This document shows, in pieces, positions 1 to 8,656 of a DNA stretch of 42,515 nucleotides. The stretch comes from an uncultured Paracoccaceae bacterium. GTDB lineage: Bacteria; Pseudomonadota; Alphaproteobacteria; Rhodobacterales; Rhodobacteraceae. Location: positions 1 to 42,515 of the forward strand of contig CAMZLM010000112.1 of assembly GCA_947311485.1 (NCBI GenBank), in the 5' to 3' direction. The notes under the pieces are model-generated. The model made no database searches. It was not told the origin of the DNA and saw nothing but the letters and a program-made list of their open reading frames with translations. The position numbers and the translations under genes are program-made. Each line of letters opens with the position of its first letter. Position 1 is the first letter of the stretch.

Positions 1-1013
1 ACCCGCATGAAACTCCGCCCGCCGAGGGTGAGGCCATCGAAGTGGCCCACGGCAATCTGTGGATGCGCCTGCCGCTGCCGAAGAAGCTGGACCATGTCAA
101 CGTCTATGCGTAGGCGGACGGGGAGGGATGATGCATCATCGACACCGGTTTCCATTCCAAGCGCAGCACCGGCGTGTGGGAAAAGTTGCTGGCGGGACCA
201 TTGGCGGGCCGGCCTGTGACCCGTGTTCTGGTGACGCACCACCATCCGGACCATATGGGCAACGCGGGCTGGTTTATCAAACACCACGGGGCAGCGCTCT
301 GGACCACACGCACGGCGTGGCTGTTTTCGCGGATGCTGACGCTGGATGTACAGGCGGAATGGCCGGCCGAAACCATTGAATTCTACCGGCGCTCGGGCAT
401 GGCCGACGACGTGCTGCAAGGCCGGCTTGCCGAACGCCCGTTCAATTTTGCCGATGTGGTGCATCCAATGCCGCTGGGGTTCCACCGGATCAAGGAAGGC
501 GATGAAATCACCATTGGCGCGCGTCGCTGGCGGGTGCTGATCGGCAATGGCCACGCGCCCGAACATGCTACGCTCTGGAGCCTTGACGACAACATCGTGA
601 TTGCCGGTGACCAGATCATTCCGGGGATTTCCTCCAACCTTGGCGTTTACGCCACAGAACCCGAGGCCGACCCCGTACAGGACTGGCTGACCAGTTGCGA
701 ACGTTTTGCCGCGATTGCGTCAGATGACCATTTTGTTTTGCCCGGTCACAAGTTGCCCTTTACCGGTCTGCCGGACCGGATGCGTCAACTGATCGACAAC
801 CATCATAGCGCGCTGGTGCGGTTGCTGGATCATCTGGACAGCCCGAAATCTGCCGGTGAGTGTTTTCAGCCTTTGTTCAAACGCAAAATCGGCGCGGGGG
901 AATACGGGTTGGCGCTGGTAGAGGCAGTGGGACATTTGAACCACCTGCATCAAATCGGCAAGGTGACCCGACACATGGGCGATAACGGCGCGTTGCTGTT
1001 TCAGAGGATATGA
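1..1013 (+). pseudogene. Metallo-beta-lactamase-fold hydrolase, disrupted by two in-frame stops (5' end outside window)
   Basis: One reading frame is coding-like from the window edge to the TGA at 1011-1013 and reads as an MBL-fold hydrolase. It contains the zinc motif THHHPDH near 234-254, a distal GDQIIPG segment near 607-627 and a C-terminal helical part typical of larger MBL hydrolases. The frame is interrupted by TAG at 111-113 and TGA at 129-131, exactly where the family has the strand and turn before IIDTGFHS. The same frame continues homologous-looking on both sides (NLWMRLPLP before, CIIDTG after), so these look like two point substitutions (for example Leu to stop and Trp to stop), not a frameshift. 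The longest intact piece could start at GTG 174 but would lack the N-terminal strands. The true start lies upstream of base 1. A base-calling error at both sites is the main alternative. Confidence 0.8.
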
Positions 1014-1483
1014 CGGTGGGTGACAAAATCAAAACCACCGCCGAAGCACTGGAGGCCAGCGCCCTGCCCGAAGGATATGCGGTTCATGTGCTGGAAGACG
1101 GAGAAGCGGTTGAAGAAACCCACCCCTTGCCCGAGGTTCTGGCCAAAAGGAAGCTCGAGGATAAATCTCCGGCGGAATGGGCCTATGAGCGGATGGTTTT
1201 GTATATCCAGAGCTTTGAAGAACAGCTGGATGGCGATCACGAGGTGGGTATGGGGCTGACCGGCGGCGATGTGGGGGCGTTGCGAATTCAGGGCATGGGG
1301 TATTTTGCGCCAGACCTGATTACCTTTTACGGCACCGATATGCACGGTGCCAAAAGCCAGATCGTGCAGCATGTCAGCCAGTTGAATGTGATGCTGGTTG
1401 CCGCGCCCAAGGAAAACACCGCCGGCAATGCGCGCCGTATCGGGTTCGGGTTGGCTGCACAATTGGCGCAAAAACAAACGTAA
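1010..1483 (+). CDS. Conserved protein of unknown function, DUF6173-like
   Basis: This 157-residue soluble protein has no signal peptide or membrane segment. Its ATG overlaps the TGA of the preceding MBL gene (ATGA), so the two were built as a translationally coupled pair. The middle of the protein holds a well-formed segment, SPAEWAYERMVLYIQSFEEQ, followed by a glycine-rich stretch (GMGLTGGDVG) and a beta-rich C-terminal half. From memory this resembles the DUF6173 family of alphaproteobacteria, for which no function is known to me. No catalytic motif stands out. Because the upstream partner is broken in this genome, translation of this gene may depend on its own initiation or on re-initiation in the MBL remnant. 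The family name is the uncertain part; the reading frame is secure. Confidence 0.75.
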   Translation: MTVGDKIKTTAEALEASALPEGYAVHVLEDGEAVEETHPLPEVLAKRKLEDKSPAEWAYERMVLYIQSFEEQLDGDHEVGMGLTGGDVGALRIQGMGYFAPDLITFYGTDMHGAKSQIVQHVSQLNVMLVAAPKENTAGNARRIGFGLAAQLAQKQT

Positions 1484-1509
1484 ACAGAGTCGCAGTTGCG
1501 AAAGAGGGT

Positions 1510-1538
1510 TTGCAATCGGTGCGGAAATTGGATTTAAA
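1510..1538 (+). promoter_or_regulatory. Possible sigma-70-type promoter for the cox subunit IV gene
   Basis: TTGCAA at 1510-1515 and TTTAAA at 1533-1538 are separated by 17 bases and each matches the sigma-70 hexamers at four of six positions. They sit about 30 bases in front of the start of the small oxidase subunit gene, in a locally AT-richer stretch. This is a weak, position-supported guess only. Confidence 0.25.
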
Positions 1539-1568
1539 TGCCACACAGATAATTTAAGGGGAAAAACA

Positions 1569-1703
1569 ATGAGTGACTATAAACACGGATCCATGGATAC
1601 CCATGTGCAGGAAGAAACCTTTGACGGATTCATCCGTTGGACAATCCGCATTGGCATGTTCGCAATTGCCGCGCTGATCTTTATGGCTGTGTTCAATTCC
1701 TGA
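1569..1703 (+). CDS. aa3-type cytochrome c oxidase subunit IV
   Basis: This 44-residue protein has the pattern of the small bacterial cox subunit IV found in aa3-type oxidases of Rhodobacterales and Paracoccus. A polar N-terminus (MSDYKHGSMDTHVQEETFDG) faces the cytoplasm and is followed by one membrane helix (about residues 25-42, rich in I, A, F). In the family the peptide binds at the periphery of subunits I and III and is not needed for catalysis. An AAGGGG ribosome-binding site about 6 bases before the ATG at 1569 fixes the start. It lies alone, away from the other cox genes, as is usual for this subunit. It is easily missed by gene finders because of its size. Confidence 0.88.
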   Translation: MSDYKHGSMDTHVQEETFDGFIRWTIRIGMFAIAALIFMAVFNS

Positions 1704-1740
1704 AACAGGAAAAACTTTGCCCTGGTGGGTGGGATAATCA

Positions 1741-2316
1741 ATGAAAATGCTGCGTGTGCTGCTGCTGGTTATGGCCGGCGTTATTTTGACGGGCTGTGGG
1801 GGCAAGTCAATCTGGGCTTCGGACGAACTGGTGGCGCAAAAGCGTTATGTGACCGGGGAAAAACCGTATCTGATCCTGAAAACTATGATCAACAACCGCA
1901 CCGGTTCCGGGGGGCATACCTCTTTGGTGATCAATGGCAGTGAATTGATCATGTATGATCCGGCGGGGCGATGGTTCCATAGCTGGGCACCGGAACGCAA
2001 TGACGTTTTGTTTGGCATGGAACCGGCATTGATGGCCCAATACGACAGCTTTCATGCGCGCTCCACGCACCATGTGGTGTCGCAAAAAATCTATGTTTCG
2101 CCCGAAGTTGCGGCACAGGCGCGCCAGTTGGTTTTTGCGGCTGGCCCTTCACCGGATGCCCATTGCGCCAATAACACCTCGCGTATCTTACGCCAGTTGC
2201 CGGGGTTTGGCGGGATCAAACAAACGTGGTTTCCGGCCAAGCTGATGGAGAGCTTTGCCAAGCTGCCCGGTGTGACCACAACCAAGGTCTTTGAAAACGA
2301 TATCGGCCAGAATTAG
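1741..2316 (+). CDS. Lipoprotein, possible permuted papain-like (NlpC/P60-type) domain
   Basis: The 191-residue product starts with a signal peptide ending in the lipobox LTGC (lipidated Cys19), so it should be anchored in a membrane facing the periplasm. The mature part shows GGHTSLVING (His59), MYDPAG and HSWAP, and later DAHCANNTS (Cys142). The order histidine, then cysteine inside an NxS/T-like helix start, resembles circularly permuted NlpC/P60 or YiiX-like thiol hydrolases, in which the His-bearing strands precede the Cys helix. That would imply an amidase or peptidase on cell-wall or lipid-linked substrates, but this is an inference from spacing and context of two residues. The start has only a weak ribosome-binding site (GGGTGGGA). 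It may share transcription with the oxidase subunit gene 37 bases upstream. Confidence 0.72.
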   Translation: MKMLRVLLLVMAGVILTGCGGKSIWASDELVAQKRYVTGEKPYLILKTMINNRTGSGGHTSLVINGSELIMYDPAGRWFHSWAPERNDVLFGMEPALMAQYDSFHARSTHHVVSQKIYVSPEVAAQARQLVFAAGPSPDAHCANNTSRILRQLPGFGGIKQTWFPAKLMESFAKLPGVTTTKVFENDIGQN

Positions 2317-2319
2317 AGC

Positions 2320-2359
2320 ATCTCGCCTTTAACTTGGTGTTTCAAGTTCTCGGTGAGAT
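2320..2359. terminator. Two-part hairpin between convergent genes
   Basis: An outer arm ATCTC (2320-2324) pairs with GAGAT (2355-2359) and an inner arm AACTTG (2331-2336) pairs with CAAGTT (2343-2348), with six-base internal loops on both sides. It starts 3 bases after the stop of the lipoprotein gene and lies 50 bases past the end of yqgE on the other strand. There is no long T-run, so termination is only a plausible role. Confidence 0.35.
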
Positions 2360-2409
2360 ACTTTCGGCCCTGAGCGGTTCGGCAGAATTTGTCGGGCTGC
2401 TGCTGCAGT

Positions 2410-2985
2410 TCAGGCGCTGCCACCGGCGGCGGACAACATGCGCGGGTCGATCCCGAGCGTTTCCAGCGCTGCCAGCCATTTACCCTTGGGGGTTTTCTCG
2501 AACACCAGTGACGGATCCGCATCGCAGGTCAGCCAGCCATTGGCGCGGATTTCATCCTCGAGCTGGCCCGGCCCCCAACCAGCGTAACCCAGCGCCAGCA
2601 AACAGGCATCCGGTCCCTCGCCGTTGGAAATGGCCTCCAGAATATCCAGTGTGGCCGTCATACCGAATTCGTCATTCACCGTGAGCGTGGAATCCTCGCT
2701 GCCATAATCGCGCGTATGCAGCACAAAACCGCGCCCGTATTCCACGGGGCCGCCATAATGCACGTCAATGCCTTCGATCGGGCGGTCGGATTTGATTTTC
2801 AACTGCTCCAGCAGGTCACCGAATTTCAGGTCCTTGGCAGGTTTGTTGATAATCAACCCCATGGCCCCGTCGCCGGAATGGGCGCAGATATAAATTACGG
2901 ATTTTTCAAACCGCGGATCGCCCATAGAAGGCATGGCAATCAGCAGTTTTCCATCAAGATGCGGTAAGGTGTCATTGGGTTTCAT
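2410..2985 (-). CDS. YqgE/AlgH family protein (DUF179)
   Basis: The 191-residue product fits the YqgE/AlgH family in length and in its hallmark segments: LLIAMPSMGDPRFEKSVIY near the N-terminus, GAMGLIINKP, VHYGGPVEYGRGFVLHT, and the C-terminal LGYAGWGPGQLEDEI. The family is widespread in proteobacteria. AlgH was named for an effect on alginate genes in Pseudomonas, but the biochemical role is unsettled. It is cytoplasmic, with no signal peptide or membrane segment. The gene diverges from the DsbD-alpha-like gene, with about 120 bases between the two starts to hold both promoters. The assignment to the family is secure; the function is not. Confidence 0.93.
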   Translation of the reverse strand: MKPNDTLPHLDGKLLIAMPSMGDPRFEKSVIYICAHSGDGAMGLIINKPAKDLKFGDLLEQLKIKSDRPIEGIDVHYGGPVEYGRGFVLHTRDYGSEDSTLTVNDEFGMTATLDILEAISNGEGPDACLLALGYAGWGPGQLEDEIRANGWLTCDADPSLVFEKTPKGKWLAALETLGIDPRMLSAAGGSA

Positions 2986-3105
2986 ACCCTAACAATGGGC
3001 CTCTTGGGGGGCAGTTGCAAGGGGGCAGGAGCAATCGCTGTATTGTGACTTCACCTTTTGGCAATAATGCCTATTTTAAACGGGATCCAAGACAGGAAGT
3101 ATAGA

Positions 3106-3918
3106 ATGCAGTTTGTTACGCCTTTCCTTGTTGCTACAACCCTTGGCGCGGCGCTGCCGGCTGTTGCACAACAGTATGACGTTCAGGGGGTTGCCTCTGT
3201 CGATATCCTGCCGGGGTATCGCACGGCCCGCGGCACCCATATGGCGGCGTTGCGGATCCGGCTCAAGGATGGTTGGAAAACCTATTGGCGTGCGCCGGGC
3301 GGCAACGGCATTCCGCCGCAGTTTCGCTGGGGCGGGTCCAAGAATTTGAAAGGCGTGGCATTTCATTGGCCTGCGCCAAAGGTGTTTGTAAAGGACGGCA
3401 TCCAAACCATCGGGTTTAAACATGAACTGGTGTTGCCGATCGAATTTATGGCCGCCAATGACGGCAAAGGGATAACCTTGTCCGGCGAAATAGATTTTGG
3501 CATTTGTTCGGATGTCTGTATTCCGGCCAGTGCGTCGTTTCGCGCCGAACTGCCGCGCGACAAACCGCAAAACCGCAAGCCCATCCGTGCGGCGCTGGCT
3601 GCCGGCCCCGGCAGTGCGCGTCAGGGTGGGGTGACAACCGCCCGCTGTGATATTCGCCCCACCAAAGAAGGCTTTGCCATTTCATCGGTTGTGGAATTGA
3701 AACGCCCGCCCGCCGCCGCATCGGTGACGGTGATTGAATACACCAATGATGATGTCTGGGTCGATGTTGGTGCCACATCCGCCAATGGCCGGACGCTGGA
3801 AACGGTGGCAGAGCTGTATTCCTTTGGCGACACGCCTTTTGCGCTGGACCGCAGCCGCCTGCGGTTGACCGTGTTCAACGGGGACAAAGTCACCGAAATC
3901 AAGGGCTGTGCGGGGTAG
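3106..3918 (+). CDS. Secreted DsbD-alpha-like domain protein
   Basis: This 270-residue protein has a cleavable signal peptide (MQFVTPFLVATTLGAALPAVA) and then a domain like the N-terminal alpha part of DsbD/ScsB. The signature is GWKTYWRAPGGNGIPP near residue 60 and a CSDVC pair near residue 135 within GEIDFGICSDVCIP. In DsbD the cysteine pair passes electrons to periplasmic thiol partners; here the membrane and thioredoxin parts are absent, so a partner protein or a different redox or metal role is expected. The start at 3106 is chosen over an in-frame one at 3058 because AGGAAG lies just upstream and the signal peptide begins there. The last 20 bases overlap the end of the convergent RND gene. 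Confidence 0.85.
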   Translation: MQFVTPFLVATTLGAALPAVAQQYDVQGVASVDILPGYRTARGTHMAALRIRLKDGWKTYWRAPGGNGIPPQFRWGGSKNLKGVAFHWPAPKVFVKDGIQTIGFKHELVLPIEFMAANDGKGITLSGEIDFGICSDVCIPASASFRAELPRDKPQNRKPIRAALAAGPGSARQGGVTTARCDIRPTKEGFAISSVVELKRPPAAASVTVIEYTNDDVWVDVGATSANGRTLETVAELYSFGDTPFALDRSRLRLTVFNGDKVTEIKGCAG

Positions 3919-6900
3919 GGCGCTTGACAATTGCGCTTAACACCAGTGCCGCACATAAAATCCCCAGCAACCCGACAAACAACGCCGCCATTGCCGCCGT
4001 ACCGCCTGACAGAACGTTTAAAACCGGCAGGTTGCTGATCCACGGGGCCTGTGTGCCGGTGACCACCAGATAACCCACGGTCGCCGCCAACAGCCCGCCG
4101 CTGGCCAGTGTTGCCATCGCAAGTATCACCCGATGCGGGCCTTTGCGCCGCCCGATCAACCCGCGCCGATAGCTGGTAAACAGGCGGCCAACGTCCTTTT
4201 GCACCACCACAAGTGCCGGCACCACCAACAGCACCACCAGCAGACCAAAGCCAAGGCCAAAGCAAAGGGTAATCACCGTCGGTTTCAAGAACAACGCCTG
4301 ACGCGAGGTTTCATACATTAGCGGCAGCAACCCCAAAACAGTTGTCAGCGTGGTCAACAACACCGGTCGCAACCGGTCGCTGACCGCATCCACAATCGCC
4401 GGAAACAACCCGCGACTTTCCGCGTATTCGTCGATTGTTGTGACCAGAACGATACTGTCATTGATGATAATGCCGCTCATGCCGATCAGCCCGACAACGG
4501 AAAACATCGACAGCGGGACTTCCCACACATAATGGCCGTAAATAGTGCCGATCAATCCGAAAGGGATCACCGCCATCACCACCAGCGGTCGGGTCCAGCT
4601 GGCAAAAATCCAGGTCAGCGTCAGGTAAATTCCCAGTAAACACAGCCCAAAGCCCAGCATTGCATCCGACAGGAAGTCCTGCTCTTGTTCGGCCTGCCCG
4701 CCCATATGCCATTCCACCCCCATTTCGCGGGTGATGCGCGGCAGGATGTTGGTGCGAATGTCGTTTTCAATCAGCTCGGCACGGGCGGCGTCATCCTGTG
4801 ATATCGCCCCGTTCACCGAGATGCGCGGCACGCCGTTTTCCCGCAGCACCACGGAAAACCCCAGTCGGGTTTTGACGCTGACAATATCGGTCAGGGCCAC
4901 ATAATTTCCGGTTTTGCTGCGCAGATGCGTGGTTTGCAAAAAGCCCCGCCCCAGTTCGGTTTCCGGCAGCCGCACGGTGATTTTTCCGGTATGCGCCCCG
5001 ACGGGAAAGGACGCGGCCTCGATCCCGTTCAACCGGTTACGCAAGGTTCGCCCGATGTCATCAATGGTAAAGCCCAGCGCCTTGCCTTGTGCTGTCAGTT
5101 CCAGCACCAGTTCCTGTTTGTCATAGGGCAGGTTATCCTCGACTCCTGTCACCTCCGGATATGGCACCACCGCCTGCTTGAGCGCTTCTGCCGCCGCCTT
5201 GAGCGTGGTTGCATCGGCCCCGTAGAACTGCACATCCAGCGTGTCTCCGCCGGGGCCGGAATAATGCCGCCGGAACGACATTATTTCCAGTTTCGGATGT
5301 TTTTTCACGGCGGACTTGATGTCGGCGAGGATTTCAAAAGCGCTGTAGTTCGGGCGGGCATCGGCATCGATCAATTCAATCGCGAGGGATCCCAGCAGCG
5401 CTTTATCTTTGGTGTCGGTGCCGGCAATGCCGCGCCCGGTGGTGCCGCCGACCTCTGCCAGAACAAAGATGATCGGGTCCAGACCATGCTCCTTGATTGC
5501 CATGGTTGAAACCTCGGCCACCGCCCGTTGCAATTTGCGCACCATATCGCGGGTATCGGCGCGGCTGGCGGTGGGCAGCATGGCGATGTTGGCCGATAGC
5601 GATGAACGCTCCGGTGCGTTAAAGAACCGCCAGCGGACCTCGCCTTTGTTGAACAGCGCCAACTGGCTGGCCAGTGCCAGAACCAGCAGCGCCAGAACCG
5701 GATAGCGAAACACCAGCACCCAGCGCATGAACCAGCGGAAAATCCCGTTGCGAAACCAGTTGAACCCGACGTTGAAGTAATGGCTTGGCGCGTCATACCA
5801 TTTGCGCTGCCCGACCGTGGCGAGCGCGTGGCTCATGTGGTTGGGCAGGATGATGAAGCATTCCACAAGGGACGCCAGCAGCACCACAATCACCGTAAAC
5901 GGAATATCCGCAATCAGGCTGCCAAAACGCCCGCCAATCGCGATCAACGCCATAAAGGCAATGACCGTGGTGATGGTGGCCGAAAATACCGGCGGTGCCA
6001 TGCGGCGGGCGGCATTTTCGGCGGCCTGAACCGGCGTTTCCCCCAAATGGCGGGCGCGGTAATCGGCGTGTTCACCCACCACAATTGCATCATCCACCAC
6101 AATACCAAGAGTGATAATCAACCCGAACAGCGACACCATGTTGATGGTCAGACCGGCCACATACATCAGAGCGATTGCCGCGAACATGGCCACAGGAATA
6201 CCCGCCGCCACCCAAAACGCGGTGCGCGCATTCAGGAACAGGAACAACAAGGCCAACACCAGCCCCAGTCCCATCAATCCGTTATCCACCAGAATATTCA
6301 GTCGGTCCGCAATCGCCTGCGCGCGGGTGCGGATCAGTTGTACCGTGACGCCCTCGGGCAGGGTCAATTGCATGTCGTCGGCGACTTTTTGCACGGCTTT
6401 TTGCAGGCGAATGGCGTCGCCTTTGTCGGCGCGATCGACACGGATCGACACGGCAGGGTTTTCGCCGACGTAATAAAGCCGGCTTTGCGCCGCGCCTTTT
6501 TCCCGCACAATCGCCACATCCCGCACCAGAAGTTTGGACCCGTCCGAATTGGATCGCACGGCGATCTGGGCGACCTCTTTGGCGGTGCGTTTTTCAATGC
6601 CGGTGCGCAGCCGTGCGCTGCCGCCGGCCACATCGCCGGCGGGGTCGGCTTCGGCCTCGGCGGCAATGACATTGGCAATTTCGCGAAGCGAGATATCGTT
6701 ACGGATCAGGGAGATTTCGGGAACTGTGACCTCTATTTCCGGTGCCGACACCCCGCGAATGGTGGTGCGGGTAATACCGGCGGCAAACAGGCGCGTGACC
6801 AGCTCATCGGCAAACCGGCCCAGCTGTTCGGGCGATACCGGCCCCGAGATCACCACATCCGTCACCCGATCCCGCCAAACCCCGCGCCGCACGGTGGGGT

Positions 6901-7294
6901 CATCCGCGCCCTCGGGCAGGTTGGTGACGGCATTTACCGCTTCTTTTACATCATCGGCGGCGCGTGCCATATCCCAGCCGGGGATGAATTCCAGCCGGAT
7001 ACGCGCACTGCCCTGCACCGCGCGCGCGGTGCTGCTTTCTACGCCCTCAACCGCCAGCAGCGCGGGTTCCAGCACGGCGACAATGGATTTATCCACGTCC
7101 TCGGGACCGGCCCCTTGCCATTTTACCCGCACGGTGACGTTGTCGATCACCACATCGGGGAAAAATTGCGACCGGATTTGGGTGGTCGCAGCCAGCCCCA
7201 GCACCAGCATCATCACCAGCAACAGGTTGGAAGCCGTCCGGTGACGGGTGAAGTAGCTCAGGATACCGCTGGCGGTGGTTGGCAGCTGGCGCAT
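3899..7294 (-). CDS. RND efflux transporter permease subunit (AcrB/HAE1 superfamily)
   Basis: The 1131-residue inner-membrane protein has the two-fold repeated RND layout: TM1 near residue 20-40, a large periplasmic loop starting FFPDVVIDNV, the TM2-6 block, a central TM7, a second large loop and a TM8-12 block. The proton-relay pair is present as GIVVDDAIVVGEHA near residue 400, and the segment VFSATITTVIAF follows it. It would export hydrophobic or toxic compounds using the proton gradient, together with the adaptor encoded 3 bases upstream. Beyond TM12 (about residue 1030) the protein continues for about 100 residues with two further hydrophobic helices (about 1052-1075 and 1090-1120), which the standard 12-helix pump lacks. 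No outer-membrane channel gene is nearby. The substrate cannot be told from sequence. Confidence 0.95.
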   Translation of the reverse strand: MRQLPTTASGILSYFTRHRTASNLLLVMMLVLGLAATTQIRSQFFPDVVIDNVTVRVKWQGAGPEDVDKSIVAVLEPALLAVEGVESSTARAVQGSARIRLEFIPGWDMARAADDVKEAVNAVTNLPEGADDPTVRRGVWRDRVTDVVISGPVSPEQLGRFADELVTRLFAAGITRTTIRGVSAPEIEVTVPEISLIRNDISLREIANVIAAEAEADPAGDVAGGSARLRTGIEKRTAKEVAQIAVRSNSDGSKLLVRDVAIVREKGAAQSRLYYVGENPAVSIRVDRADKGDAIRLQKAVQKVADDMQLTLPEGVTVQLIRTRAQAIADRLNILVDNGLMGLGLVLALLFLFLNARTAFWVAAGIPVAMFAAIALMYVAGLTINMVSLFGLIITLGIVVDDAIVVGEHADYRARHLGETPVQAAENAARRMAPPVFSATITTVIAFMALIAIGGRFGSLIADIPFTVIVVLLASLVECFIILPNHMSHALATVGQRKWYDAPSHYFNVGFNWFRNGIFRWFMRWVLVFRYPVLALLVLALASQLALFNKGEVRWRFFNAPERSSLSANIAMLPTASRADTRDMVRKLQRAVAEVSTMAIKEHGLDPIIFVLAEVGGTTGRGIAGTDTKDKALLGSLAIELIDADARPNYSAFEILADIKSAVKKHPKLEIMSFRRHYSGPGGDTLDVQFYGADATTLKAAAEALKQAVVPYPEVTGVEDNLPYDKQELVLELTAQGKALGFTIDDIGRTLRNRLNGIEAASFPVGAHTGKITVRLPETELGRGFLQTTHLRSKTGNYVALTDIVSVKTRLGFSVVLRENGVPRISVNGAISQDDAARAELIENDIRTNILPRITREMGVEWHMGGQAEQEQDFLSDAMLGFGLCLLGIYLTLTWIFASWTRPLVVMAVIPFGLIGTIYGHYVWEVPLSMFSVVGLIGMSGIIINDSIVLVTTIDEYAESRGLFPAIVDAVSDRLRPVLLTTLTTVLGLLPLMYETSRQALFLKPTVITLCFGLGFGLLVVLLVVPALVVVQKDVGRLFTSYRRGLIGRRKGPHRVILAMATLASGGLLAATVGYLVVTGTQAPWISNLPVLNVLSGGTAAMAALFVGLLGILCAALVLSAIVKRPTPHSP

Positions 7295-7297
7295 GGA

Positions 7298-8581
7298 TCA
7301 GCCCCCGACACGCGGGTTTTCGCGCGGCTCTACGCGAATGCCCGGCCCGAGCTGCGGCGCACGCGCCTGTACCAGCAAACGACCGGCCAGATCATCGGCC
7401 CGCACCACCAGAAATTCCCCCTGTTTGCGCAGGATATCCACATGGGCTGCCTGTAGCTGGTTGTCGTCACCGACCAGCAACACCTCGCCGTTGGCGGAGG
7501 CGGCTTTGGCCGGAATGACAGCGACATTTTGCAATGCCGGTTCGTGCAATTCTACGGTTACAAAATCGCCCGGGCGAAGGGTTTTGGCGGCTTCGGCATC
7601 CAGCCGCGCAAATAATTCGCGACCGGTTTGGCCGGCCCCCACGGCGGCGCTGACCCGTTCGACCTGTCCTGAAAGCGCCTGATCAAGGCCGGTAAACCGC
7701 ACGCGAACAGCTGCGCCTTGCAGTTTGTGGCCCCGTTGCCCAAGCGCGGAAAACTCGGCGTTGGACACGCGAAAGGATAATTCGAGCGCGGCAGGATCCA
7801 TCAGGCTGCCCAGTTTTTCATTGGCATTGACCAACCCGCCCAGCACGGCGGAAACGCCGCTGAGGACGCCGTCGAATTCGGCGTAAACTGTGGTACGGTC
7901 CAGCACGCGTTTGGCCTCGTTCAGGGCAATCTGGCGGCGGGAAATCGTGGTTTCGGCCTTGGCTATCCGGCTCTGGGCCTTGGAGACGGCCAGTTTGCGC
8001 GCCAGCACGGCCTGACGGGCGCTGGCGGCGGCGAGTGCGGCGGTTTCCAGCGCGGCATCAGTGCCAATACCCCGTTCGCGCAGGGACTTTTGCCGCTCAT
8101 GTGCTTGTTGACGCAATTGCAGCTGGGCCTCGGCGGCGGTGACTTCCTGTTTGGAAATCGCCAGATCGCGACGGGCGTCCTCCAGATCGGTGCGGGCTTC
8201 GGCCAGTTCGGTTTTGGCCAACTGCATTTTGGATTGCGCGCTGGAAGGGTCGGTTTGAAACAGCAATGCCCCCTTTTTCACGGTGCCACCTTCGCGAAAA
8301 TCCGGCGACAACTGCACCAGTTCGCCCGCAGCGGCGGCGCGCAATTCAAGGGTGGTGCCGCTGATGACCTCGCCAAAGGTCGAAATGACGGGGGCGTAGT
8401 CTTGCAGCTTCAGGGGGGAAACCTCGACGCTGAAAACCCGTTCTTTGGCGGTGCGGGGGCGGTGCTTACCGGCGGCTTTTTCCTGTGCCGATTGCACAAG
8501 CATTTTGCCCGCCAAGGCCAAAAGCCCCAGCGTCAGTGTCAACAGACACAGCCCGAACAAACCGCGTGCCATGAATTTCAT
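7298..8581 (-). CDS. RND efflux periplasmic adaptor subunit (membrane fusion protein)
   Basis: The 427-residue product begins with an uncleaved-looking hydrophobic anchor (about residues 8-28). It then has the membrane-fusion-protein order: lipoyl half-motif around GTTLELRAAAAGELVQL, a long alpha-helical hairpin (about residues 115-225, rich in E, A, Q, R with tip near RERGIGTDAA), the second lipoyl half (TTVYAEFDGVLSGV), then beta-barrel and membrane-proximal domains. It would bridge the permease to an outer-membrane channel that is not encoded here. The gene is followed after 3 bases by the permease gene, so they form one operon. A GGGGA ribosome-binding site precedes the ATG at 8581. Confidence 0.93.
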   Translation of the reverse strand: MKFMARGLFGLCLLTLTLGLLALAGKMLVQSAQEKAAGKHRPRTAKERVFSVEVSPLKLQDYAPVISTFGEVISGTTLELRAAAAGELVQLSPDFREGGTVKKGALLFQTDPSSAQSKMQLAKTELAEARTDLEDARRDLAISKQEVTAAEAQLQLRQQAHERQKSLRERGIGTDAALETAALAAASARQAVLARKLAVSKAQSRIAKAETTISRRQIALNEAKRVLDRTTVYAEFDGVLSGVSAVLGGLVNANEKLGSLMDPAALELSFRVSNAEFSALGQRGHKLQGAAVRVRFTGLDQALSGQVERVSAAVGAGQTGRELFARLDAEAAKTLRPGDFVTVELHEPALQNVAVIPAKAASANGEVLLVGDDNQLQAAHVDILRKQGEFLVVRADDLAGRLLVQARAPQLGPGIRVEPRENPRVGG

Positions 8582-8656
8582 TTGTTTTCCCCGTTGGAAG
8601 GTCTGGCCTGAAACTTAGCATCCTGTGCGCAGAAACCAAATGCTTTCCTGCCGCAG

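Noticed and set aside
111-131. Recoding (selenocysteine or pyrrolysine) at the two stops of the MBL gene
   Set aside because: Two different stop codons so close together, at positions not cysteine- or lysine-like in the family and with no evident stem-loop, make mutation or error far more likely.
6427-6452. Short tandem repeat GATCGACACG within the RND permease gene
   Set aside because: It encodes an ordinary stretch (SIRVDRA) in frame and appears once; chance codon repetition explains it.
5780-7456. Open frame of 558 codons on the plus strand opposite the RND genes
   Set aside because: It mirrors the GC-rich codon pattern of the real gene, is rich in H, G, R and Q, has no domain and crosses the permease-adaptor junction.
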